64,000 nt of DNA from Cristatella mucedo (Eukaryota; Bryozoa; Phylactolaemata; Cristatellidae). Under the pieces are notes generated by a model that searched no databases, had not been told where the DNA came from, and saw nothing but the letters and a program-made list of their open reading frames with translations. Every line of letters begins with the position of its first letter. Positions within the stretch are counted from its first letter, which is position 1. Shown here one piece after another: positions 51,366-64,000 of the stretch. Location of the stretch: contig WPIO01000043.1 in the NCBI GenBank assembly GCA_009760855.2, positions 1,736,001-1,800,000 of the forward strand, in the 5' to 3' direction. A program made the position numbers and the translations under genes.

Positions 51366-51925
51366 AATAATAATATCAGTAATATCCTAGATAAAGCACC
51401 CTAAAATAACTCAATCTCTTCCTAGCACTTCACTTTTGGTACTAAGACAACTTGATCAAACGGTGAGTGATATCACGCTTGATAAATAACATGAATAACA
51501 TGGTTAGGGGTAACAAGCGCAGGGTTAGCATGCAAGTGCGGTTAGTGGCAGCATGCACAGTGTCAGCACGCATAAGCACATACAAGACGAATCACAGGGA
51601 CCCACTGCATGCTGTCACAAATAGGTGCGATTTAATTTATTTTTGTCTGTCGTGAGCGTCGCAGTTGCCACATTATAACACTTCTCGCCGACCTGCACTG
51701 GCTCCCAGTCAATCAATACATCAACTTCAAGGTTTTTTTCACTCACTTTTAGTTCCCTTCATTCTTTGACTCCAACCTACTTATCAGACCAGTCTTCCAC
51801 CAGGCTAAACATCATAACACCTGATTTTCGTAATCTAGCTCTAAATATGGCTCTAAAGCAAGACTGAAACTTACTAACAAGGCTGGAAGTTTAAAAAGTT
51901 CAGCTGGTCTGCCACGATTTGTTTT
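51366..51925 (-). mobile_element. LINE-1 copy with an inverted middle segment
   Basis: The part 51366-51645 is 3' UTR on the minus strand. The part 51646-51840 is the C-terminal region on the plus strand (CGTGAGCGTCGCAGTTGCCA; CTGCACTGGCTCCCAGTCAA). The part 51850-51925 is RT on the minus strand again (CTCTAAAGCAAGACTGAAAC). Confidence 0.7.
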
Positions 51926-52297
51926 CTGTAATTAAAATTAAGTGCCATGCTGCAAATTAGTAATGGGATGTTTTACAGTTGATTATCGTTAACATGCAGC
52001 TATTATTACGAATACGATGATTTAATTTTATCGTATGCGTCCCGGTTAAGCAGACCCAGGACATTGTATAGCTATGCCGGCGTACTGCTGCAATGAACTC
52101 ACTGCCAGCTTTAAGAATTGCTATGGCTTGATATTTATTAAACGGCAGCCGAGTTCGAGCATCTTTTACTGACAAACTTTCTACTGTATTTTCCTGCTTC
52201 CATTTAATTTCCTCGTGTTTTTAACCATATGAATATTGCTAAGGACCGAGTATTAGCAGAGCCTCTCCTTATAGCTTCTTTCTGTGTGAGTTTTTAG

Positions 52298-52669
52298 GGA
52301 CAGTACATGCACTCACATGGCTGACAATAAACGGGGAAGGAGTTTCAATCTATGAAACGGCAAATATCCCGTTGAAATCTCTGACTCTCCTGTGCAATTT
52401 GGAAACACTAACAAATAGAAATAAGGAAAACCCACCACCTTATTTATTCATATATAAGGCTCAAGATGACTTATCAAATCACTTTTCTACCGACTTCTCA
52501 CTTAATTGGACTGCAGTATATGGAATGTCTGAAACCTTGGAGGAGCAGGTTTTTTATGAATCCGATCGCATCAAGGCCACGGGTATCCAAAAGAACTCAC
52601 CGGGAAACATATCTTCAGAAATCTTCAAACAAACGTCTACATTATTTTCATCAGGGATTACTATATCAG
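52298..52669 (+). CDS. Ig-superfamily gene, exon 2 (N-terminal half of a divergent Ig domain)
   Basis: The acceptor is GTTTTTAG and the donor is TCAG|GTAAAG. It enters and leaves in phase 1 with 123 codons. It begins TVHALTWLTINGEGVSIY, then IPLKSLTLLCNLETLT, resembling Ig strands A' and B with the first conserved Cys. A C-strand-like PYLFIYKAQDD follows. It has Asn-X-Ser/Thr sites (NWT, NIS). The later part (GMSETLEEQVFYESDRIKA) has no family I can name. The long insertion-rich layout recalls the IgSF domains of snail FREP proteins; that link is inference. Confidence 0.55.
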
Positions 52670-54539
52670 GTAAAGTGTCCTGCTATCTCAAGTGTGTGCA
52701 AACATTTTTTATGATACACTTTAACATTAGCTGCTATAAATAAGCTATAAACAATATAAATAAATAAGCTATACATCTACCGGGTCAAGGTCGCATCTAC
52801 CATCTCATTATCTGCATTGCGGATATCTTAAGTTGTCACAATGGTAGTCAATATTTCGTTTTATTTGAAACTGTGATGTTATGCAGGATTTTAAGTATAA
52901 GCTCCCTAATTAGGTGACTCCTATATCACCTGCCAATAACTGGCATTACACTGCAGTTTACATATCCACCCTTGTTGGATATCTAAGCGTAGATGTTAGT
53001 GGACGTGGGTCTGTCGATGGCCGTCAGAAAGTTGGGTTAGCCAAGAGAGATTCTGCATGCTGTTCCTCTTGTCGCCAGTTTCACCCGTTCTTTTGTCGAA
53101 GTCAATGCCTGAACGACACGTCGGTTTTTCGCTTCTATGAGAATGAGCCGGGGACAGTGCTTCAATCTTTGTCGGCCTTCGAAAAAAACTTATTTCAGAT
53201 TACTTGCTGCATGCATACATATTTGAAATTTGAAAGAAAGATAGCTTTCCTAAATTGAATGGAGACGAAAAGCCATTCAAAACATGTGTGATGACAAAGT
53301 CAAATTTTTTCCCAAGATAATATTTAAAAATCTTTTAGGCTCACTAAAATAGCCTTACGTTGAATGACCTTGTCTAACTTCTCAGTATGCATTCACTTGT
53401 ATCTAGCTCTGCATGTAACTACATGTAGCCGCTCCGCTTAAGCAGACATTACTTTCAACATCTTGATACTGCTATTTCAAAGAAATAGTAGCTGCCTGTG
53501 GCATAACGATGGCTACAGACTTCCTTTAAAGTAATAAATAAATTATGAGAATAGATGAGAACAGCGGAGGAGCCTGACCTGCATGGTATCAGCATTAGTA
53601 ATTGTATACCCTAATATAGTACTATTTCGTTGCGTCCATTATTTACATGTGCGGTGATACGATAGCTGAAAAGGAGATATGCGATGCCAGTAGTAGAGTA
53701 GATTTTGAGTAAGACTTGTCGAAGAGAGTATCGAATTGCAGTAGATACTGCGCAAAAACCTCCATTGAAGCAGTTTTTAAATAAAAATTGAACAGCTAAT
53801 CTATTGATTTGAGACATCTAGACAGCTTGAAGATGCTAAACCTGACAAAGCAATTCCACTAGGCACGAGTCACCCAATAGATAGTTGAACCCCATGGTCA
53901 GAGTCAATGATTTGCTCTGAATTGGTTAATCAACCTGGTGCGATCGAAGATTTTTTAGCATAGTGACGATCGCACGAAAACAATTTCCGCAAAAGTAAAC
54001 ATGCTTTTATTCTGGGCATTTTATAGATGTTTACAAAGGGGTTCCCATTGGCTAGCGATAAAATGCACTATGGCTCGTGCACCAGAACGAGCTGGACAGT
54101 TCGCAAGAACGATGCTAATATTACCATAAAAGGTTTGCTTTCATTTTTTTTCATGACAGAATGTCAGTGCAAGTAGTTTTGTTAGTTGTCAATTGATTGC
54201 AGATTTCGGGATCATCAAACTCGAATCGAGGTCTCCAAAGAGATTGAGGATTGGTTTTAGGAATGCACCACTCACGCGTGTCTAGTTTTACAGGCCATTT
54301 TAGGAGACCTCGGAGGTAGAATGACATTCCGAATTTAAGGCAAAATGTCAATGCAATCGATATCTTACTGATTTAACTGCATTCAAGCGCAATATAGGCT
54401 TTTATTTCTAGGCAAATGAAAAGCTGCCCCACCCCGAACTTTGATCGCTACCAGCCTTCCCAGCTTTTCCGGCAGCGTTTTCTAATCGACCACTTTGCTG
54501 CACGCGTAGCAAGCTTTTGACGGCTTCTGATGGCTGGAA

Positions 54540-55245
54540 AATTTCTCAAATTCAATGATGACGCCAACCAATTTAATAGCCTTGTAAAAACATAGTTTAA
54601 ATTATTCATTTGTATGCTTACTGTGAATTAAAAATGTGCACACCTGCCTATTGAAATAGTTAATCCGGAATGATTTTTAACGTATGATTTGTACAGCTGC
54701 CCAAAAACTAGGTGTCTTGTTCTCAACTGACCTTCCAATAGACAGCCACCCAAGCTCCGTATTATAGTCTGCCTAGCTCCCCTATTCAGTAAAATTGCAA
54801 GCAATTGTGTCTGCTTAGACAGGGAAATCACACGTACGTTGGTCGACGCATTTGAGAATTCTGATCTTGACTACTTAACCGTACTGTTTGCAGGTCTCCT
54901 AGCCCGAATAAATTAGGCGTTTACAGTTGGTGCAAAATATGCCGCTAGACTTGGTTGTCGATAAATTCTCATCTTCCACATTGCACCTCTCATGGCTGAT
55001 CTGATCTAGCTTCCGATCGGCAGAAGATTTATTTTAAGGTTTGGTCGCTAACTATCAGGTCCGGTTATTCTCTGGGACTCGTCTTCTTCAGCTGAAATGC
55101 TTCTCTGTCAGACACAGCATCTGCTCTTCCGACTCAACAGTTCAGCTGGGCCTCGAAACCAGCTTCCAATTAATGTCGAGACCTTGCCTTTCTTCGTATG
55201 CTCCTGTAGCCTAGAAGACTATCCCGAGTGACGTTATGAAATCCG
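54540..55245 (+). mobile_element. Old decayed LINE copy inside the Ig gene
   Basis: Plus strand. CTCAAATTCAATGATGACGC, then AAACTAGGTGTCTTGTTCTC and CAGTTGGTGCAAAATATGCC follow the LINE RT-distal order, with many gaps. Confidence 0.55.
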
Positions 55246-55770
55246 ATGATTTGATGAATTTTACAAAAATATAAAGCCGCACGCATTCTTCACACCATCC
55301 GCTTGGTATTTGTGAATATATCATATAATATGTCATTAGTCTGATTATGCTTGCTAACACGATGTAAGCTATCACTAATGATGATTCCATGTTTCTTTTC
55401 AAGAAAAGGTAAACTGAAAATGGACTTTTCTTCTAAGAGCGTAATACACACGGATTTCTATCGTTACTATCGTTATGCTGCAAATGCATTAACCAGTTTT
55501 GCAGTTGTGGGATTGCCTCAGAAAGGCTGCATTTATGATGCGTTAGGTAGCTGATTGTAGATGGAATTTACTACAGAGCTAATATGATCCTCCAGAGAGA
55601 TGAAACTTTAGAAAATAAAACTCACAATGTGTAGGGCTAAAATAGGAGATTTTAGGCCAGTCATAATTCAGGAGAGGGGTGTCATAAATTTGATTATTCG
55701 GTGCCAGCCGCAGAAAATAAGAATTTTTGCCGTGTATGCTACAAAGGATTCTGAACAGTTTCATATGCAG

Positions 55771-55817
55771 ATTGCGGTTTGAAGAGACCGAAGATCTGTG
55801 GGTTATCTCCATAAAAA
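55771..55817 (+). CDS. Ig-superfamily gene, small exon (Ig strands D-E)
   Basis: This is a 47-nt exon between ATATGCAG and A|GTAAGC. It reads RLRFEETEDLWVISIK and joins in frame to the exon at 56154 to give DLWVISIK-ILQPRDTGFYYC, a textbook Ig E-F strand pattern. Entry needs a preceding exon ending in phase 2. The exon at 52298 ends in phase 1, so at least one exon between them is missing from my model. Confidence 0.5.
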
Positions 55818-56153
55818 GTAAGCATAGACTGTGCTTTGCAGATACATCGGCCAAAGAGAGTGCATACAGTTCAGAAAGATGTGGAATAAAGTCATTTCCT
55901 CATTTCCAGGAGTAACTTTGGTAGTCAGTTATCGTGTAGTTGTGCTAGCTATGAGAGTCTATGGTCGAGCTCATGCACCATACGTGCACATACTCTGTTG
56001 TGAAACTGTACACATATTTTAGCAAACGTGATGCATACAATTTATACTGCATTTGCATCCGTACTTTGCCAATTAATTCGCAGCTAGTTTCTCTGTGTTT
56101 ATTTCCATGAGGTCCCTAAAATAAATATTGTATCTTGAGTTTTAAAAATTTAG

Positions 56154-56261
56154 TTTTGCAGCCAAGGGATACAGGCTTCTACTACTGCCACGCATTCTAC
56201 GTGCAAGACGGAGGCTTAATCAGCCAAGAGGTATCTGACAGGGTGCACATAATCGTTCAAG
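56154..56261 (+). CDS. Ig-superfamily gene, exon with the second Ig cysteine
   Basis: The acceptor is AAAATTTAG and the donor is CAAG|GTAATG. It enters with two bases and leaves in phase 1, as Ig domain ends usually do. It reads LQPRDTGFYYCHAFYVQ then DGGLISQEVSDRVHIIVQ. D-T-G-F-Y-Y-C is the conserved Ig F-strand motif (D-x-G-x-Y-x-C). A second acceptor eight bases downstream (TTTTGCAG) would break the frame with the previous exon. Confidence 0.65.
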
Positions 56262-58840
56262 GTAATGCTAACTACTTTGGAAACGAGCAGCAAACTAAAA
56301 TTCTATATCACTATGTCTCGTTAGTTCCCCAGGTATTTCCTCTTTGACATTTGGTGACTAAGATTAGCTGACGAAAGGAGAAATGTAGCTAAATTTTTTA
56401 ATCAAGCTGACGTTTCTCCGAGAATTATTTCTGAAGCATAGGTGGCTGTTCTCATCAAATGCTAAATGGCACCTGTAAAATCCACGGCATTATCAACATT
56501 TTACTATTGTAACATTCAACTTCAAGAGCCAGATGATAGGACAGAAGTACGAGGTCATTTATTAAAAATCCTCCGAAGGCATGCGGTAGTAAGTTTGTGA
56601 ATGGGCTCACTCTTCTATGACAAAAAAGTTCATCAAAAATTTCCCATAGGCACGCTGCCTATATCAAAACACCATGGTTTCCAGTATACATTACATTTAC
56701 AATAAATAATCCCATTTACGAGTAATCTTTTCTCACAAGAAATTTGGATTTTAGATGTAGTACTTATAGAATGTATGCATTTTGTCTTCACCGTGTAGAG
56801 TTTATTCGGTTAGGGTTCATGGTTTAAGGGTTAGTGCATAGGGGATCAATAGAAACTGTAAACATTAAAGATATCACAAAAAGTATGTATTTAAATAAAA
56901 TATAAACAGATGGAGATGGTCATGCTTAACATTCTGCTATGACTATCTTGCCGAGGGTAGAGACCACGTTAGTTCTGTGCATACACGAAGCCGCATTAGC
57001 TGGTAAAAGTTCTCCCTTATATCAGTGATTACCAAACGTAGAACTTTGATTACTGAAAATAAATTCACAAACACAAGTAACTTTTAAAGAAACTAAAATA
57101 TTTGATTCGCCCACCTATAATTTAGGCAAAGAGGGGCATGGGCGAAAATAAAAAATATGCACAGTGTCCAAGTCAAAATGCTTCGGGATTTTTCGGCTTT
57201 ATTTTAACCTAAAAAGATGTAATTTGAACTAACTTATGTGCTACTGATGCATTAATTACACTTCGTATTGCTCTTTAATTAGCTTGTATGTGCTGGAATA
57301 ATAATTATAATATGGCTTTCATTTGTTGAAGCATGGCAGCTGTATTTTCTAAAATTCAAGGTTTGTTTAAAAAATTGCTAACTTTTAAAGACAGAGTATT
57401 TTTTCAATTTTAGAAATTGCTATTAATTATAATTTCCCTATCGAAACGACGAATGTCTTAACAACTGGTGAGTAAGAAATCAGAACCCAATAAAGTCCAC
57501 ATGACTGGCTCAAAACAGCAGCTGAGCCAGTCAACTTTACCGCATGGTTTCAGATTTGCAATTTTTCCTAACAACATACAGACACAACTGTAATGTGCAT
57601 GGAATACATGCTAAAAAGTAGTATTTGCAGGTGAGTTTATATACATGTAGCATTTTACGAAGTTACGTTACATAACATTCAAGGTTTCGTCACGCTTACG
57701 CATAAAAAGGATAATTCGGTAAACCAAAACAAATTTTTAAACAAAGGTGCATTTTTAGTATCTTCTTAAATAAAAATGTATCGTCGTTAATTGGAATATT
57801 AGATTGTTCCCTCTATAATGACACAATGATAAGCAGGCTTTGGTAATTATTATTTTTTAATAGCTTGCATTATGCCAACGCATTTCATTTCGAGACTTTC
57901 GTCTGTTTACGCTGTGGATACACCAGGAATAAGCTTCAAGTGGCTTAATTCGGTGAATGCCCTCCTAGTTTTACGGAAAATAATTCCTGCTATGGCAGCA
58001 TCGCATATAAATCAGCTTCTTTGACCGGCTGATATGCAAATGCATCCTGAAAAAATCCCAAGTCTCTGCAACTGGTAGGCTTGTTGAAAAAGGTAAACTA
58101 ACATTCAAAATAAAATAGTAGCTCCTGATCTATATCTGAAAAATTTTTTTTTTTTTTTATCAGAACCAAACGTACTCACCTGGGTGACTTAAGTCTGGGC
58201 CTCGAACCTACTTCTCATCTCATGTTGAACAAACATTCAGTTCCTAATCTCGTTAAGCCTGAAACTCATTCCAGGTACTCGTCACAATATCGCTTGATTA
58301 ACAAATTTACATACAATACAAAAGATTTCACAATTGCAGCTAATAACAATACTGATATGTAACGGTATTGTGCGATCTACAATACGCATGATTCTGTGTG
58401 GTCTAGATAGCCAAGAATGAATAGATATGAACATAATTTTAAATGTGAAAGCCATTAATACTGTTCTAAGCACATTTTCTGAGATAGAGCATAGAGTTAA
58501 GAAATGTAATTTTCGTAAATGTACTAATGTTAAATCGTACCAGAGTATTTCTTCCAGAATAAATTATTTTAAAGGGACATTCTTTAAAATAAATTAAAAT
58601 GTATTGAATAGCTTTAAAAAAACTGCTAGCAGTATTAAACGTTGTAGGATACATGGATACAGTGTATCTATATAATGAAACCGTTCTTACATTCTTAAGA
58701 TTTTCAGCTGGCTTGAGACATCACGCACTTCCTAGAAAATGTGGTTGTCTTGGTTTATTAAACAAATAATAGCTATATTTTGCATAGCCTACTCTGAGAG
58801 CTCAATCTACATCACGAGCTTCAAAGATAAGGTAAAAGTG
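56262..58840. other. Ig-gene introns, AT-rich
   Basis: Contains the 54-nt exon at 57414. Otherwise it is AT-rich unique sequence with a poly-T run at 58146-58159. Confidence 0.6.
57414..57467 (+). CDS. Ig-superfamily gene, 54-nt phase 1-1 exon (stalk or interceding region)
   Basis: The acceptor is TTTCAATTTTAG and the donor is ACTG|GTGAGT. It enters and leaves in phase 1, in frame with the Ig exon before it, and gives EIAINYNFPIETTNVLTT. It has the same length, phases and ending as the exon at 62547, so the two are probably duplicates. No domain is recognised. Confidence 0.5.
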
Positions 58841-58845
58841 TCATT

Positions 58846-61825
<2,980 letters not shown>

Positions 61826-61937
61826 ATTACAGAAAATAACGGCGATGCAAAGTACGTCAGAATAGATCACACAACTTTTACCGAATATAACTTATCTCAA
61901 ATTCATGCACACCTATTTTAAGAATAGCCGCAGTTAA

Positions 61938-62055
61938 AAAATATAACTCACTTGTACAGTGCTATAACAGTACTTTATGTCTATTCAGGCGGTTCACCTT
62001 TGCCTCTTGGTTCGAGCCCAAGACCTCGGCGTAACCATGGTTGGGGCGAGCACGT
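61938..62055 (-). mobile_element. SINE-1 copy
   Basis: Minus strand. TATAACTCACTTGTACAGTG tail, CTTGGTTCGAGCCCAAGACC B-box and GGTTGGGGCGAGCACG. Confidence 0.75.
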
Positions 62056-62546
62056 TTACGACTTGGCCAAATCCGTATCAACTGGTATGGTATGCGATAT
62101 TGCTCTTTCTAAACCGATCGGCAGCAGGTCCTGCTATTTTGTGTTCGATCTAAAGCGTTCGCTACTGTAAACCTGGCAGGCTATATGCATGTGGTAAAAT
62201 CGTGGAAGATTGCACGGGTGTTCGGCGAAGCTACTTGGGATTGTCACTCCTTCTAATGAGACTATGCCATCATATTATCAAGCTGCACTGCCGCTTGGCA
62301 GTAGTCGGCACTTTAAGCTTTTGTCATTGTGCCGAGATGCTTACCATAGTCATGATAGATATGGGCTAGCAAAGGCTTTGGATCATATTTACAGCTGACT
62401 TATGTCGAAGTATTGTTTAATGTGACCTTCCTCCAAAACTGGCTTGCGATCTGAATACACTATATTTGGCACGATTCAGTTAATATGATGTCATTGAAGA
62501 AATTATTGAATTGCATTTGTACATTTGAAAACGTGTCTGATTTTAG

Positions 62547-62600
62547 AAAAGCAAGCAACGCACGTGGATCAACTGAAAGTATCCGAAGTCACACCAACTG
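62547..62600 (+). CDS. Ig-superfamily gene, second 54-nt phase 1-1 exon
   Basis: The acceptor is CTGATTTTAG and the donor is ACTG|GTAAGC. It gives EKQATHVDQLKVSEVTPT in phase 1-1. Its length is identical to that of the exon at 57414 and it shares the (A)CCAACTG|GT ending. A LINE copy fills the intron between the two. Confidence 0.5.
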
Positions 62601-62790
62601 GTAAGCTAGACTGTAGACGCTTAATTTTCCAATTAAATATTCGTTTGTAACAAGCTGCTTTGCCCTCTAGCATAGGAAAAGTCTAATAACTTCGGAAACT
62701 AAGCCAAAGTGTCCTTACATACTAATATCTCCTGAAAGATTTATGCCTCAACAGTAATTATTATTCTGTTAGAGAGAGAATGAAGGATGG

Positions 62791-63195
62791 TAATAATAAT
62801 AATAATAACACACTCTATAAAACACCCTCAGAGAAGTCAATCTCTTACGAGGCACTTTAAATTTTCTGCAAAGGAAACACAATAGATTGGTTAGTGATAG
62901 CATGCTTGAGAAACAAAAAGAAAAACATGGTTAGGAGTGATATGCACAGGGTCAGCATGCAAGTGTGGCAGCATGCAGCAGTGTCAACACGCATAGGCGC
63001 ATAAAGGCCGAATCTCAGGGATCCACTGAATGCTCTAGTAAATGAGTGAATTTTTAATTTCATTTTAAATGTGCTCAAGTCAGGGGATGTCGTTACGGAA
63101 TCAAGGAGTAGGTTCCAGGCTTTGGGAGCATACCAACTAAAGGCACGGTCTCCTAAGGATATGAGGTTTGTACGATGTATAGGTAAACAGATATC
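62791..63195 (-). mobile_element. LINE-1 3' end
   Basis: (TAA)n, stem-loop, 3' UTR and the start of the C-terminal frame (NLISLGDRAFSWYAPKAWN). Confidence 0.75.
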
Positions 63196-63389
63196 TCTTA
63201 AAAAGCTAGCTGCACATGCGATGTGCAACTCTTTGTTTACAAAGGCATGCAGATTAATAAGCCATTCAACGAACTTTTATCCAGTATTTATTGAAAGGAA
63301 GCATGTCCTACTAAAAATTTGCTTGACCGAGTTTGGCTTAAAGTAACCGGTGCGTGATTTTCAAATATTATTTTTTCGTACGAAAACAG

Positions 63390-63425
63390 CTCCTCACATT
63401 ACTAATTGGAGAAGGCACGAGCAAG
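63390..63425 (+). CDS. Possible 36-nt phase 1-1 exon of the Ig-superfamily gene
   Basis: The acceptor is GAAAACAG and the donor is CAAG|GTAGGT. It is open in phase 1-1 (PHITNWRRHEQ). The polypyrimidine tract is weak. It is listed only because its phases fit the chain. Confidence 0.25.
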
Positions 63426-63687
63426 GTAGGTTTTCAAATCAAGTTCTACACATATGATTTAGGTCTTTAAAAAGAGTTGTCTCCTGCATCTTATAAAAAC
63501 TGGCCTAGTTATTTCCATTACATAAAACGAATATTTAAATAGCTCTGAATCATTTCGCTTTGAAAGTTCATGTTGAAAGATATTTTGAATGTTTTTCAGG
63601 TAGCTCTATATATTCTGAAAGAATTGACGAGTTTGTTAACATGGCTGACTGCTTTTAAAAAAGCTGGAAACGCTTCTTACCTTACAG

Positions 63688-63739
63688 GACAAAGTTATGC
63701 CCGATATAACTCTAAAGTAATTGGCAGTCACATCAAAAG
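63688..63739 (+). pseudogene. Decayed or divergent third copy of the 54-nt exon
   Basis: The acceptor is ACCTTACAG and the donor is AAAG|GTAGCA, 52 nt. Its 3' part aligns with the exon at 62547 (AGTCACAYCAAMWG before the donor). It is two bases short, and in the aligned frame it contains TAA. In the frame expected from phase 1 it is open but exits in phase 2. It may be a relic or an exon with a shifted phase. Confidence 0.35.
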
Positions 63740-63869
63740 GTAGCAAGATGTTAACATTTAAAAATTAAAACGAATGCATTTGCATTGAACTGTTAGCGAA
63801 CTTATTTACAGATGCTGTAAAGGCAGGGTGATCCCATAATTAGCAGTAACCTAAATAGTTTTAAGAAGC

Positions 63870-63960
63870 GTTACATGGTGGGAGATGGCATGCACAATGC
63901 CATAATTTAAAATATGCTTATTGGTAGCTTGGACATTGTCAGCATTGGCAAATACTTTTC
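63870..63960 (-). mobile_element. Decayed LINE-1 3' UTR scrap
   Basis: ACATGGTGGGAGATGGCATG and the following TGCACAATG...GTCAGCATTGG echo the LINE-1 3' UTR. Confidence 0.45.
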
Positions 63961-64000
63961 AAATATATAGGGTAGAAAAAAAGAACGAAGAGACCTACAA

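Noticed and set aside
55404-55546. Open segment between TTTTCAAG and G|GTAGCT (KLKMDFSSKSVIHTDFYR)
   Set aside because: It would enter in phase 2 and leave in phase 1, which does not bridge the exons at 52298 and 55771. No Ig motif.
57582-57630. 49-nt open segment between CATACAG and GTGAGT
   Set aside because: The donor is strong, but the phases (1 in, 2 out) would not join to the next supported Ig-gene exon at 62547.

Overview
This window is animal nuclear DNA. It has widely spaced short exons with GT-AG borders, very large introns, and a dense layer of decayed and nested retroelements. There are no bacterial-style operons. Nothing in it fixes the species. An invertebrate is most likely, and a lophotrochozoan such as a snail is my best guess. 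That guess rests on SPIN-type hAT elements next to an immunoglobulin (Ig) gene that resembles a gastropod FREP; it is inference.

Region 1 (about 1-36.2 kb, + strand) is one SLC26/SulP anion transporter gene. I could place 15 consecutive exons (776-36203). All intron phases agree and the exons give 763 codons plus a stop. Only the N-terminal exons are missing, presumably to the left of the window. The visible protein runs from the third or so membrane segment through a complete STAS domain to an acidic tail containing a 15-bp tandem repeat.

Region 2 (36.2-50.6 kb) has no convincing host gene. It holds two CpG-rich blocks (38.2-39.2 and 42.2-42.9 kb), a short non-autonomous LTR retrotransposon (45.7-47.3 kb), LINE and SINE copies, and the second SPIN element.

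Region 3 (50.7 kb to the right edge, + strand) holds part of a secreted or membrane Ig-superfamily gene. A signal-peptide exon is followed by an Ig N-terminal-half exon, two exons for an Ig C-terminal half, and short phase 1-1 exons. At least two of these are 54 nt long and related to each other. The gene runs off the right edge. This is the most likely place for something undescribed.

Repeat layer. Two LINE families (called LINE-1 and LINE-2 here, both with jockey-superfamily CR1/L2-like endonuclease and RT) account for most open frames. Two tRNA-derived SINE families occur. SINE-1 ends in the same 3' stem-loop as LINE-1 and so probably uses its machinery. Several insertions are nested so cleanly that relative ages and target-site duplications can be read directly. 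Two short SPIN-like hAT elements sit inside LINE copies with recognisable 8-bp target duplications.
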